From the NCBI RefSeq assembly GCF_023614525.1, contig NZ_CP097885.1, positions 432,501 to 496,500 of the forward strand: DNA of 64,000 nt, in the 5' to 3' direction. A program made the position numbers and the translations under genes. Each line of letters starts with the position of its first letter. The stretch's first letter is position 1. This document shows, piece after piece, positions 17,765 to 26,925 of this stretch. The notes beneath the pieces are model-generated. The model was not told the DNA's origin. It ran no database searches and saw only the letters and a program-made list of their open reading frames with translations. This DNA comes from Peptoniphilus genitalis (GTDB taxonomy: Bacteria > Bacillota > Clostridia > Tissierellales > Peptoniphilaceae).

Positions 17765-18634
17765 TTATAATAGTTCATCATCTTCATCGTCTTCATCTAA
17801 AGGCTCTTCATGACTTTCTTCGTTGTCAGACTCATCTTCTGACTCACTAATATAATCCTCATCATCTTCTTCAAAGTCTTCCAACATTCTATCTTCTTTT
17901 GCTTTAACTCCCTTAAAATAGTATCCTGCTCCTACTACTCCTCCGATTACAAGTGCAACAATTAGAAATGAACCTATTCCACTTTTCTTTTCTTCTTTTA
18001 CTGGAACAGTCTTAGGTTCTTCTTTTTTTACTTCTTCTTTCTTAGGCTCTTCAACCTTTATAGTATTTTTATCTTCTGATTCAATCATATTAAGTAGGTC
18101 TTGCTCTCCTACTTCTGTCAATAGCCTTACATTATCTTGGTTTGATGAGTGATCCACTATTAGGTGCATAGTTTTTCCACTTTTAGTTTGAAATGTTAAA
18201 AATTGTCTTACATCAACTGGATTTTCTTTATCTTTTTCTGTATCTCCACTTGGTGTAATATCTTTTCCATTCCTATCTACATTTTCAATTACTGAACCTC
18301 TTGCCTTATTTTCTTGTGTTGCAAGATTATTTACCGCCTTTGTATTACCACCTTTTACAAGCGGTGTTTTCTTTGGAGGATTATTTAAAGGCTTATTTGC
18401 CTCACTTGTAGTTCCTGGGATTCTTGGAACATCTTGATAAGGAATCTCTTCTTTTGATGGTGTAAAAACATCATCTTTCAACATTTTTTCAAATTCTTCT
18501 TTTTGTGGTTCATATATTGACTCACTTTGATTCTCTATTTGCCCTTCATTTGTCATTGCAAATGTAGTTGCTGGTACTGTAAATGTAAAAAGGAGTAACG
18601 CTATGGCTACTCCTCGTTTAATACTCTTATTCAT
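17765..18634 (-). CDS. DUF4366 / CD1107-type conjugative element membrane protein
   Basis: This 289-aa protein has a signal peptide (residues 1-26, ending TTFA), a proline-rich extracellular stretch, and the core block RQFLTFQTKSGKTMHLIVDH near residues 145-190 characteristic of DUF4366. A K/E-rich linker, one membrane helix (SFLIVALVIGGVVGAGYY) and a very acidic cytoplasmic tail (SEDESDNEESHEE) follow. The family is found in the transfer modules of Tn1549-like elements next to DUF4315 and NlpC/P60 genes, as here. A structural role in the mating channel is likely but unproven. It follows the LRR protein gene by 14 bp. Confidence 0.8.
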   Translation of the reverse strand: MNKSIKRGVAIALLLFTFTVPATTFAMTNEGQIENQSESIYEPQKEEFEKMLKDDVFTPSKEEIPYQDVPRIPGTTSEANKPLNNPPKKTPLVKGGNTKAVNNLATQENKARGSVIENVDRNGKDITPSGDTEKDKENPVDVRQFLTFQTKSGKTMHLIVDHSSNQDNVRLLTEVGEQDLLNMIESEDKNTIKVEEPKKEEVKKEEPKTVPVKEEKKSGIGSFLIVALVIGGVVGAGYYFKGVKAKEDRMLEDFEEDDEDYISESEDESDNEESHEEPLDEDDEDDELL

Positions 18635-18648
18635 TTTTCTATCCTTTC

Positions 18649-21072
18649 TTATTTTACATTTTTAAATACATAGACTGCTTTTCTAGCATTGTCCCATTCT
18701 ATTGTTTGGTTTTTACCATCTTTAATATCTCCATGACTAGCTCCGAAAGCTTTGGCAATATTTGAAATTGAAGCATGAATTCTTCCATTTATAATCACTG
18801 GCTTAACATCTGAATTGTAGACTTTTCCATCTGAATCTCTCATAACACCAGTATCAATATTTAGTCTTAATGTCTTTTTAGCTAGGATATTATTCTCCTT
18901 ATTTGAGAAAATAGCTTCACGAGTAGAGTTGTCATACTCAACATTAAAACCTAGAGTATAAGCAATATATCTTACTGGAATCATAGTTCTTCCTTGGTCT
19001 ACATAAGTTTTTACATCCATATAGACTGTTGTCTTACCATCTTTATTGATAATGTTATAGAAGTTTTTGTCTACTTGGAAAACTGCAAATTCTTTTTCAT
19101 CTTTAACTTGTTTTTTGCCTTGTTGTTCCTCCTGTTTTTTCATCTTGTTAAGATCAAATTGATTTAGGATATTCTTGTCATCAGCTTTCAAAATTTCGTC
19201 CCACTTCTTATCTTGAGATTTCTTATCTTCTTTCTTCTCTTTGTTTTCTTTTTGAAGTTTTAGAAGTTCATCTAATTTCTTAGATAAGTCTTGGTTTAGG
19301 TTTTTGTCTTTTTCATCTTTAGCTTGTTTTTCAAGTTCTTCTTTCGATTTTTTATTTGCTTCCTCGATTAACTTCTTTGCTTCTTCGATTTTCTTATCTA
19401 ATTCTTCTTTTAGCTTTTTAATTTCTTCTTCAGAAGCTTTTTGTTTTTCTTCTAGTCCTTTAATCTTATCTTCTAATTCTTTTTTTGTATTTTCAGAAGA
19501 TTCTTTTAAACTATCAATAGTCTTTTGAAGCTCTTCAATTTTTTTACAGCATTCTGACTTAGAATTTTCTGTCTCTTTCTTTTTAGACTCTAAGTCTTTT
19601 ATCTTAGTATCTTTTTCATCAAGAACTTTTTCTAAGTCCTTAATTCTATTATCTTTATCCTCAATTTCTTTAGTCTTTTTTGCAAGTTCTCCTTCTAAAG
19701 ACTTGAGCTTTTCTTGCATTTCTTTGATTTTATTTTCGTTTTTATCGGTCTTTTCTTTCTCAGCTTCTAACTCCCATTTTGTAGATGAATAATCTTCTTT
19801 TAGCTTTGCATTTTCATCTTCTAATCTTTTTAATTCATCTTTAAGCTGAGTAATTTCTGCTATTAGTTCATCATTATTAGAGTTTTTAAGATTCTCAATT
19901 TCTTTATTCAATTGAGCAATCTTATTATCTTTATCTCTAATTTCTTCTTCTAGCTTAGCTTTTTCTTGTTTTAGTTTCTCTCCATTATCTTTGCAAGATT
20001 CTAACTTTTCCTTTAATTCATCTATCTTTGATTGGTATTCTTGTTTCTTATCATTTAAGTCTTTAATCTGATTTTCTAAGTCCTTAATGTTTTTAGTTAA
20101 ATCATCAATCTTATTGTCCTTTTCATCAATATCTTGCCCTGTTAAATCTGTTTGAGTATCAATGGAATATTTATTTGGATTGTAAATCTTGATAGTTCCT
20201 GAATAGTAGTATTTTGGAACTGAAAAGTCCAATTCTACCATGTCTACATCTTTTGGAAATGTTAGTCCTCCATCTTCATCTTTGATTAGATTTTTGTAAT
20301 TAGAAATTCCGAGTTCTCCATTATATCCTAGATTATTAAGATAGAAAGGATTTTGTTTTGGTCTATATTCTACAACTTGATTCCCTATTAATTTAGCTCC
20401 AGTATTATTAAGTTTAGGATTGCTTGGTGCATTAATTCTCCTCAATGCATTCTTATAAAAAGCTCCACCTTCAATAACTTCAACACTATCTGGTATTTCA
20501 ATTTCTTCTAGTTCGTTTTCAAAGAATAATCCATCTTTTATAACCTTTAAACCTTTTGGAAGTCTAGCTCTTTTTATCTTATTTTCTCTAAAAGCAGCAC
20601 CACCAAGGTTTGTTACTGAATCAGGAATATAGATTTCTTCTAAATTTGTATTGTTAAATGCCCAACTTTCAATTGTTTTTAAATTGCTTGGCAATTTAAT
20701 TTCTCTTATTGGGCAATATACAAAAGAGTTGCTCTTAATTGTTTCTAGGGATTCTGGTAAAGTAATCTTCAAATCTTTTAACTTTGATATTCTTGGAATA
20801 TCAAACATATTTTGTGAGTAACCAGAACTATTTATATATCCAATAGTTTTAGTACCTTCTAAAAACTTAATTTCTTGAGTTTTCTCTGCTTTTTCCCATC
20901 CTGTTTTACTTAGTCCTGCTACATGAGTCTTATCTCCTTGATGGTAAATAAAATCATCTTCCGTCCAAGTAACATCAGACTTTGCAAATGCACTTGTATG
21001 CACAGTTGATGTCAAAATTAATAAAAGAGCCATAAAAAAGGCTCTTAGTTTGTTCGTATTAAATTTCTTCAT
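18649..21072 (-). CDS. Secreted LRR / coiled-coil / stalk-domain surface protein of the element
   Basis: This 807-aa protein has a signal peptide (residues 1-31). BspA-type leucine-rich repeats span roughly residues 85-210 (LPESLETI, LPSNLKTIESWAF, IPDSVTNLGGAAF, IPDSVEVIEGGAF). An uninterrupted coiled coil rich in E/K/D runs from about 310 to 610. A C-terminal copper-amine-oxidase-N / stalk domain covers about 660-807 (MIPVRYIAYTLGFNVEYD, VIINGRIHASISNIAKAFG). No LPXTG or SLH anchor is visible. It sits between DUF4315 and DUF4366 inside the transfer operon, where simple elements have no such gene. It may be an adhesin aiding mating-pair contact or host attachment; this is inference. It follows DUF4315 with a 14-bp overlap. 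Confidence 0.75.
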   Translation of the reverse strand: MKKFNTNKLRAFFMALLLILTSTVHTSAFAKSDVTWTEDDFIYHQGDKTHVAGLSKTGWEKAEKTQEIKFLEGTKTIGYINSSGYSQNMFDIPRISKLKDLKITLPESLETIKSNSFVYCPIREIKLPSNLKTIESWAFNNTNLEEIYIPDSVTNLGGAAFRENKIKRARLPKGLKVIKDGLFFENELEEIEIPDSVEVIEGGAFYKNALRRINAPSNPKLNNTGAKLIGNQVVEYRPKQNPFYLNNLGYNGELGISNYKNLIKDEDGGLTFPKDVDMVELDFSVPKYYYSGTIKIYNPNKYSIDTQTDLTGQDIDEKDNKIDDLTKNIKDLENQIKDLNDKKQEYQSKIDELKEKLESCKDNGEKLKQEKAKLEEEIRDKDNKIAQLNKEIENLKNSNNDELIAEITQLKDELKRLEDENAKLKEDYSSTKWELEAEKEKTDKNENKIKEMQEKLKSLEGELAKKTKEIEDKDNRIKDLEKVLDEKDTKIKDLESKKKETENSKSECCKKIEELQKTIDSLKESSENTKKELEDKIKGLEEKQKASEEEIKKLKEELDKKIEEAKKLIEEANKKSKEELEKQAKDEKDKNLNQDLSKKLDELLKLQKENKEKKEDKKSQDKKWDEILKADDKNILNQFDLNKMKKQEEQQGKKQVKDEKEFAVFQVDKNFYNIINKDGKTTVYMDVKTYVDQGRTMIPVRYIAYTLGFNVEYDNSTREAIFSNKENNILAKKTLRLNIDTGVMRDSDGKVYNSDVKPVIINGRIHASISNIAKAFGASHGDIKDGKNQTIEWDNARKAVYVFKNVK

Positions 21073-21298
21073 TATGAATGTTCTCCTTTTCTTTTAATTT
21101 TTCTTCTCTTTTTCTATCATTGATTTTCTCCATTAATTCTTCCAAGCTGATATTGTTCCTCCTAAGAGTTACAATTATTTCTTCATTTTCAACTTGTATT
21201 TCTTCATCGCAAATTTCCTTGTATTTTGCATTTAGATCTTTTAATTTCTCTTCTATTTTTTTCTTTTTGTTTCTAATACTTATAAGCTTCCTGTTCAC
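21059..21298 (-). CDS. DUF4315-family small coiled-coil protein
   Basis: This protein of about 79 aa is almost entirely helical and charged (SIRNKKKKIEEKLKDLNAKYKEI... LEELMEKINDRKREEK), as in DUF4315 proteins. These sit between the NlpC/P60 and DUF4366 genes of Tn1549-like elements. The start chosen is GTG at 21298, because a GGGAG site lies 7 nt upstream and the start then falls 15 bp after the NlpC/P60 stop. The longer frame to 21352 would overlap that gene and has no clear site. Function unknown. Confidence 0.7.
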   Translation of the reverse strand: MNRKLISIRNKKKKIEEKLKDLNAKYKEICDEEIQVENEEIIVTLRRNNISLEELMEKINDRKREEKLKEKENIHNEEI

Positions 21299-21312
21299 AT
21301 AATATCTCCCTT

Positions 21313-23892
21313 CTATCTTGGTCTTCCAAAACCATAAAAGTGTGATTTCCAATATTTTGAATTTATTGATGTGTATTGAATTGGATCTCCTGCGTGAATC
21401 ATCATTCCGTTACCTGCGTATATTCCTACGTGAGATATTGGAGTTCCACTGTTATATGTTGAGTGGAAAAATATAATATCTCCAGGTTGAGCTTCACTTG
21501 GACTTACTGGATTACAATAGTCTTTGTATATTCTCCATGCAGTTGTTCTTGGCATTCTCTTTACACCAGACTTTGTAAATGACCAACATACAAAACCTGA
21601 ACAGTCAAAGTTAGATGGTCCACTTGCTCCAAACACATATCTTTTGCCTATATGTTTTTCTGCTTCATTAAAAAGAGCCTTTGCAGTAGCTGAATCAAAA
21701 GCAAGACCAGGATTTCCAAAGTTTGGATTATCTACTATTTCTCCTAAGTCCCCATTACCTGATCCAAAAACATCTCCCATATTTCCCTTAGCTTCAAGAA
21801 GAGCTTCATAATGAACTACATTGTCTGGATAATCTTTAAATATTTCCCTAACAACTTCATCCATTTCTTTTTTCTTTAAAGTTACAATTAACTTTTTATA
21901 TTCGTACTCTTCTTTTTCATAGCTAGTATAAGGATTGCCACGACTATCATATCTAGTTCTTGCTACTGTTCTTGTTCTAATTTCAATTTCTTCTTTAAAA
22001 ACAAGTTTATACATCTTATCGAAAAGTTCTTTTAAAATTCCTTTTACTTCAGACGCTGATTTTACCTCTCCACATCTTGAAGTTATATAGGATAAAAGCT
22101 CATGGGTATTATGACCAATTTCTCCTTCTTTGTTTATAATATATTCGTCATATCCAGGATGACTTGTTTTTACACTTTCGATTTGTGATTGTAGGTCATA
22201 CTCCATTGATGAAAATTCTTGATTAACTTCACTTAGAACTGTATCTTGTGATAGATATGTTGTTGTCATTACTGAGTTCACTGAGTTACTCAGTCCACTC
22301 ATCCCAACACTTCCGCCACCAACCATGATTGATAGCATAAGACCTAGTCCTATTACCACAAATAAAACCATCTTACTTTTTCTTACGATTAGCTCTTTAG
22401 AAGCTTTACCTAAACTTAAAATAGCTTTTTTAACTCTATCTACCAGTCTTGTTTCGTGCTTTTTAGCTATCATGCTCTTCATTTGTTTTCTCTGGTAAAA
22501 CTTCTTAAATCTATTTTTCTTTATATAGGCATCTGACTTTTTTAAATCTTCTAATCCATTTTTAAACTCCAACTTGCTTTTTCTCTTTCTTATTTTTTTA
22601 TCAAGTTTAGATAGCTTTTTTAAGGACTTTTTCTTTTTGTCTAGCTTATACTTCCTTATTCCATGCTGGAGTTTAGAGCTTACATTAGCGGCCTTTTCTC
22701 CAGATTCCACACCAGTATTGTCAGATCCTGAACTTAGATAATCTCTCACTAACTCTGATGACTTAGCTCCAGATAATAAAACCCCAGAAGATAGACTTCC
22801 TTTAGTTTTATTCTTTAAGATATTATCCTTTAGCTTACTTTTAGACTTTTCAAGCTCTCCAATCTTTTTATCTGAGATAAAGTCTTTAACATCTTGTGCT
22901 TTCTTAGAATATTTCGTTGTAACTTTCTTAGATTCATTTTTTAAGTCATCGATTTTCTTGCGAGTGAATTTATCACTTTCATAATTTTTTCTCTTGTAGT
23001 AAGTCTTCTTTTTATTAACTTTCTTTTGTTCTGAAGGTTTAAGGCTTGTTTCCTTTTCATCTTTTATAAATTCAGGATTATTGTCTTTATTCTCAGGATT
23101 ATCAAAAGTCTTATCTGTATCAACTTCGCTTAGCTTATTTTCTTTATCTATCTCTTTAGAAATTTTTTCCTTATCTCTAAACTTCTTTTCTTGATAAAGC
23201 TTCTGCTTTTGTTTTTTATCGATATTAGTATTAGTCTCGTTCTTACTTACTTCATTTTTAACAAGCTTATCTTTTCTATATATCCTCTTACTATTCTTTG
23301 CTTCAATAGGTTTATCTTCACTTGTGTGGATTCGCTTAGACTCTTTCTCGTTGATTTTGTCTTGGAATTTATCCTTACTATGGATAAGTTTATCCTCATA
23401 ATTTTTAAGAACTTGTCTTTTACTTGATGCCTTCTTATTGCTTATTGGTTGAGCATTAGCTGAAATATCATCTGTTGTTAGTTTATTAGAATTAATATTT
23501 CTACTGTTTTCACTATCAAAATTTACTTTTTTAAAGTCTACATCTAAGTCTTCATCAAGTTTAAAGCTTTCATCTGTCCTTATTTCAAGATTGGCTTGTT
23601 TTGTTTCTTCAGCCTTAGCTTTATTATCTAAAACTTCTTTTTTAATTCTTTCCTTGTTTTTAGACTTCTGAAAATCTTTTAGTTTATCTTGTTTTTGATC
23701 TTTAGCTAATACATTCTCATGGATTAATTTAGATTCTTTTTCTGAAATTTTATCTCCGAACCTATCCTTAGTCTTAATAATCTTATTGGTATAATCATCT
23801 GAATGAACAAGTTTACTATCCATATTTTTTTCAGGAGCGTCCCTATTTCGTATAATTTTCTTTTGAAAATCTTTTTTTAGTTTTTTATCCAT
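21313..23892 (-). CDS. NlpC/P60 cell-wall hydrolase of the transfer apparatus (CD1108-like, VirB1 role)
   Basis: This 859-aa protein has a basic, low-complexity cytoplasmic N-terminus (residues 1-500) with repeated motifs: DRFGDKISEKESKLIH near 43 and DKFQDKINEKESKRIH near 175. One membrane helix lies near 505-530, followed by an extracellular linker and a C-terminal NlpC/P60 domain. Its catalytic Cys is in NFDCSGFVCWSF near 761, with His in SHVGIYAGNG and HAGDP. It probably opens peptidoglycan for the type IV secretion channel. The C-terminal domain has full catalytic residues. The long N-terminus is larger than in many relatives and has no recognisable domain. The gene lies 8 bp downstream of virB4. 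Confidence 0.88.
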   Translation of the reverse strand: MDKKLKKDFQKKIIRNRDAPEKNMDSKLVHSDDYTNKIIKTKDRFGDKISEKESKLIHENVLAKDQKQDKLKDFQKSKNKERIKKEVLDNKAKAEETKQANLEIRTDESFKLDEDLDVDFKKVNFDSENSRNINSNKLTTDDISANAQPISNKKASSKRQVLKNYEDKLIHSKDKFQDKINEKESKRIHTSEDKPIEAKNSKRIYRKDKLVKNEVSKNETNTNIDKKQKQKLYQEKKFRDKEKISKEIDKENKLSEVDTDKTFDNPENKDNNPEFIKDEKETSLKPSEQKKVNKKKTYYKRKNYESDKFTRKKIDDLKNESKKVTTKYSKKAQDVKDFISDKKIGELEKSKSKLKDNILKNKTKGSLSSGVLLSGAKSSELVRDYLSSGSDNTGVESGEKAANVSSKLQHGIRKYKLDKKKKSLKKLSKLDKKIRKRKSKLEFKNGLEDLKKSDAYIKKNRFKKFYQRKQMKSMIAKKHETRLVDRVKKAILSLGKASKELIVRKSKMVLFVVIGLGLMLSIMVGGGSVGMSGLSNSVNSVMTTTYLSQDTVLSEVNQEFSSMEYDLQSQIESVKTSHPGYDEYIINKEGEIGHNTHELLSYITSRCGEVKSASEVKGILKELFDKMYKLVFKEEIEIRTRTVARTRYDSRGNPYTSYEKEEYEYKKLIVTLKKKEMDEVVREIFKDYPDNVVHYEALLEAKGNMGDVFGSGNGDLGEIVDNPNFGNPGLAFDSATAKALFNEAEKHIGKRYVFGASGPSNFDCSGFVCWSFTKSGVKRMPRTTAWRIYKDYCNPVSPSEAQPGDIIFFHSTYNSGTPISHVGIYAGNGMMIHAGDPIQYTSINSKYWKSHFYGFGRPR

Positions 23893-23899
23893 ATCACAC

Positions 23900-26323
23900 C
23901 TACTTAGCTTCTTCTGGTTTAGTTGTCATTAGCTTATATAGCATAGTGTCTTTAGGGAATTTATCTATAAAGGGAACAATAGTATTTCCAAAGAATAATA
24001 GTCCCTCACCTGCGTTTGAATTAGTAATATAGTTTAACTGATAAGGCGATATTTTTAATTTCTTAGCAAGAATATCCCTATCTCCAGATGCTTGATTTAA
24101 CATTAGAACAAAGTCTGTATTATCAAAGATATTTTCAATTTCCTGACTTGTTAAAAGATCTTTTACGTTTTGAGTTATACCTGTTGGAATACCGCCCCAT
24201 TTTCTAAATCTTTTCCAGATTTCTACTGAATATGAAGCAGTTTGTGGGTCTTTTAATAAAAGGTGGAACTCATCTATATAGTATCTTGTAGACTTGCTTC
24301 CTCTATTTAGGGAAACCTTGTTCCAAACTTGGTCTTGAATTACAAGCATACCTATTTTTTTAAGTTGTGTTCCTAGCTCTTTTATATCAAAGCAAAGCAG
24401 TTGCCTATTTAGGTCAACATTTGACCTATTATTAAATACATTAAGACTTCCCTTAACATAAATTTCCATTTCTGTTGCGAGCTTCCTACCAACTCCCTCT
24501 TCTTGAGATAGAAGCATATCGTATAAATCTCCTAATATAGGCATATTTTCTGGTTTGGGGTCTTCAAAATACTTTTGATATATCTTTGGTAAGCACCTAT
24601 CTATAACAGATTTTTCTGCAGCAGTAAGACCAGATCCTCCTACTACAAGTTCAAGCATAGACATTATGAAGTTTGCCTTATCCTTTAAAGGTGCGTCCCC
24701 ATCTCCATAGTTCATATTTATATCTAGTGGATTTAGGTAGTCCTTTGACTTTGCCGAAACTTTAATAACTTCTCCATTAAATTGTTTTACAAGGTTTGAA
24801 TACTCGCCCTCAGGATCACAAATAATTACATCATCGTCTGTTACAAGAATTGCATTTGCCATCTCTCTCTTTGCCGAGAAAGATTTACCAGAACCTGGTG
24901 TTCCTAATATTAGTCCGTTAGGGTTCTTTAGTTTCTTCCTATCTGCCATAATCAAATTTTGACTAAGGGCATTTAAGCCATAATACAAAGAATTTGCCGA
25001 ATCAATAAATAGCTCTTCTGTTGTAAAAGGCATAAATACTGCCGTTGATGATGAAGTTAAAAATCTTTTTATTTCGACTTGATTAACTCCTAAAGGTAAG
25101 GCAGAAACAAGTCCTTGCTCTTGTTGGTGAGATAATCTTTTCACTTGACAATTATGTCTATTTGCAATTGATGAAATTTGAGCAATGGTGTTTTCTAGTT
25201 TTTGATTAGTCCTAGCAAAATTCATCATTACTATGGTAACTACAAAGAGCCTTTCATCTCTATTTTGTAAGTCAGATAACATGGACTTAACATCAGCCCC
25301 AAAAGTATTTATATCTGAAGGAATAATATCCATATCATATCCAGCACGAACTGCTTTTTTTTGTTCTTCAATTTTCATTCTATCCAGGTCTGTATTTTTT
25401 CTCTTAATGAGTTTAATGGCTTCTGCTTGTTCAACTACATCTATATGAAAAGCTACATAAATATTGTCATCAATATCTAAAAACTCAGATAACATTCTGT
25501 CTGATAACTCACTTGCAAGTATTTGAAAATGGCTTACTGCTCCAATATATTTACCAAATTTAAAATTATTTACTGGTGCAAAATTAAAGATATTGGGAGT
25601 TATATGTGACTTTGTAGACTCTTTCTTCTTCAAATCTTTATATGAAAAATAAAAGTTTTTGTCTGGATTTAACATATCGTGAACAAGTCTTAGCCTTTCT
25701 TCACCATCAAGGCTTTCTGCTCTTACTCCCATAGATTTAAAGTTAGATAAAATATCTACTTCAAGTCTATTTAACTTTGCTCTTGCTTGCTCTAGGTTAT
25801 CGGCTTCTGTTGTAAAGGTTATATACTTCATCTTTTTAAGTCCGTTATTGCCCTTTGCAAGTTGAAGCTTTAACATCTCCCTAAACTCTTTTCTTACATC
25901 GTCATAGAAGTCTCCCTTATCAGCAATTTTAATTGCATCTTGTAGGTCTTTATTTCTTCCTAATTGATTTACATACGAAAGTTCAATGTGGACACTTGGA
26001 TCAAAAGAATTTAAAAAGTTGGCAAATTGGTTAAAGATTAAATCTCTATCTTCTTCCAATGCCAACTGGTAATTTATATCTTGAAATGAAATTGTCCTTG
26101 AATAATTTTTTTCATCTAACTGGCAAATGCCCTCTGGTAACATTCTTATATAGGGAATTGTATCTTCAACAGTAAATCTCTTTTTCTCTTTCTTTAAAAG
26201 TACACTTAGAAGACTATTTGTTGGATCTTTCTTTGTTTTTAGCCTTCTTACTTCCTTTCGGTCTTTTTTTAATTGTTTTTCCCTTAGATTTAAGTCGCTG
26301 ATTTGCTTTTTTCTTTGCTTCAA
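23900..26323 (-). CDS. virB4: VirB4/TraE-type conjugation ATPase
   Basis: This 807-aa cytoplasmic ATPase powers the type IV secretion channel. Walker A is LGTPGSGKSFSAKREM near residue 473 and Walker B is RYYIDEFHLLL near 680. A final motif region GIPTGITQNVKDLL and the N-terminal TraC/CagE-type domain (residues 60-350) are also present. The start codon is TTG at 26323. A perfect CCTCCTT complement (AAGGAGG in the mRNA) lies 6 nt before it, and no in-frame ATG occurs until residue 61. The start therefore lies inside prgI, giving a 110-bp overlap in another frame. The downstream gene is the NlpC/P60 hydrolase. Confidence 0.9.
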   Translation of the reverse strand: MKQRKKQISDLNLREKQLKKDRKEVRRLKTKKDPTNSLLSVLLKKEKKRFTVEDTIPYIRMLPEGICQLDEKNYSRTISFQDINYQLALEEDRDLIFNQFANFLNSFDPSVHIELSYVNQLGRNKDLQDAIKIADKGDFYDDVRKEFREMLKLQLAKGNNGLKKMKYITFTTEADNLEQARAKLNRLEVDILSNFKSMGVRAESLDGEERLRLVHDMLNPDKNFYFSYKDLKKKESTKSHITPNIFNFAPVNNFKFGKYIGAVSHFQILASELSDRMLSEFLDIDDNIYVAFHIDVVEQAEAIKLIKRKNTDLDRMKIEEQKKAVRAGYDMDIIPSDINTFGADVKSMLSDLQNRDERLFVVTIVMMNFARTNQKLENTIAQISSIANRHNCQVKRLSHQQEQGLVSALPLGVNQVEIKRFLTSSSTAVFMPFTTEELFIDSANSLYYGLNALSQNLIMADRKKLKNPNGLILGTPGSGKSFSAKREMANAILVTDDDVIICDPEGEYSNLVKQFNGEVIKVSAKSKDYLNPLDINMNYGDGDAPLKDKANFIMSMLELVVGGSGLTAAEKSVIDRCLPKIYQKYFEDPKPENMPILGDLYDMLLSQEEGVGRKLATEMEIYVKGSLNVFNNRSNVDLNRQLLCFDIKELGTQLKKIGMLVIQDQVWNKVSLNRGSKSTRYYIDEFHLLLKDPQTASYSVEIWKRFRKWGGIPTGITQNVKDLLTSQEIENIFDNTDFVLMLNQASGDRDILAKKLKISPYQLNYITNSNAGEGLLFFGNTIVPFIDKFPKDTMLYKLMTTKPEEAK

Positions 26324-26624
26324 TGTATGCCTCCTTTCTTATTCTCTTAGTTGGTTGATAAAACTTATGAAGATAGAAAAATTTAAAATATTTTTCAAAA
26401 GTTAAGGTATCTTTTTCATATAAGGTTATAAAAAAGATTGGCAGGGTTACTATTAGCATTACAATGATAGAAACATCATTAGGTAGATATTTCTTCATAA
26501 ATAAATAGGTTGGTATACCAATTAGTCCTGCCACAGAAAAACCTATAAGTTGTCTTTTGGTTAAGTTAAAGGCAACCTTTGTTTTAATCTTGTCCAAATC
26601 TTTTGGTATTGGTACATATGCCAT
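26214..26624 (-). CDS. PrgI-family conjugation membrane protein
   Basis: This 136-aa protein begins MAYVPIPKDLDKIKTKVAFNL, then has two membrane helices (FSVAGLIGIPTYLFM; VSIIVMLIVTLPIFFITLY) and the segment LTFEKYFKFFYLHKFY, as in PrgI proteins (VirB3-like). These work next to VirB4 in Gram-positive type IV systems. The lysine-rich C-terminal 37 residues are encoded by the 110 bp shared with the start of virB4. The start lies one base after the stop of the preceding small gene. Confidence 0.85.
   Translation of the reverse strand: MAYVPIPKDLDKIKTKVAFNLTKRQLIGFSVAGLIGIPTYLFMKKYLPNDVSIIVMLIVTLPIFFITLYEKDTLTFEKYFKFFYLHKFYQPTKRIRKEAYIEAKKKANQRLKSKGKTIKKRPKGSKKAKNKERSNK
26329..26336 (-). promoter_or_regulatory. 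Internal Shine-Dalgarno that fixes the virB4 TTG start
   Basis: AAGGAGG on the minus strand inside the prgI coding sequence, 6 nt upstream of the TTG at 26323. It is the only good ribosome-binding site near the start of the VirB4 frame. Confidence 0.7.
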
Positions 26625-26625
26625 T

Positions 26626-26916
26626 TTAATCTCCCTCTACTTCTTCTTTGGAAAGTTCAAGTATATGGTCATAATTAGATGTTGTTTCCTCTTCCAGGTA
26701 GCTAATTCTTTCTTCTAATTCTTCTTGTTTTTCTTCATTTCTGTCATTGTATTCGCCTTGATACATAACAAATTCATTGTGACATCTTCCGAGTCTATTT
26801 ATTCTCCTCTTTAAGTTTCTAATCTCTTCATTTCTTTTCTTCTCTTTTAAGATTTCATAAGTTCCTCCTAATAAAATTCCAAGTCCCAATAAAGCACAAT
26901 TTTTCTTTTTTAACAT
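26626..26916 (-). CDS. Small membrane-anchored coiled-coil protein, unknown
   Basis: This 96-aa protein has one N-terminal hydrophobic segment (CALLGLGILLGGTYEIL) followed by a charged helical region (RNLKRRINRLGRCHNEF... EEKQEELEERISYLEEE) likely to form a coiled coil. I do not recognise a family. Its position between the VirB6-like and PrgI genes, one base before PrgI, indicates a part in the mating channel. Confidence 0.6.
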   Translation of the reverse strand: MLKKKNCALLGLGILLGGTYEILKEKKRNEEIRNLKRRINRLGRCHNEFVMYQGEYNDRNEEKQEELEERISYLEEETTSNYDHILELSKEEVEGD

Positions 26917-26925
26917 TTATTCCTC

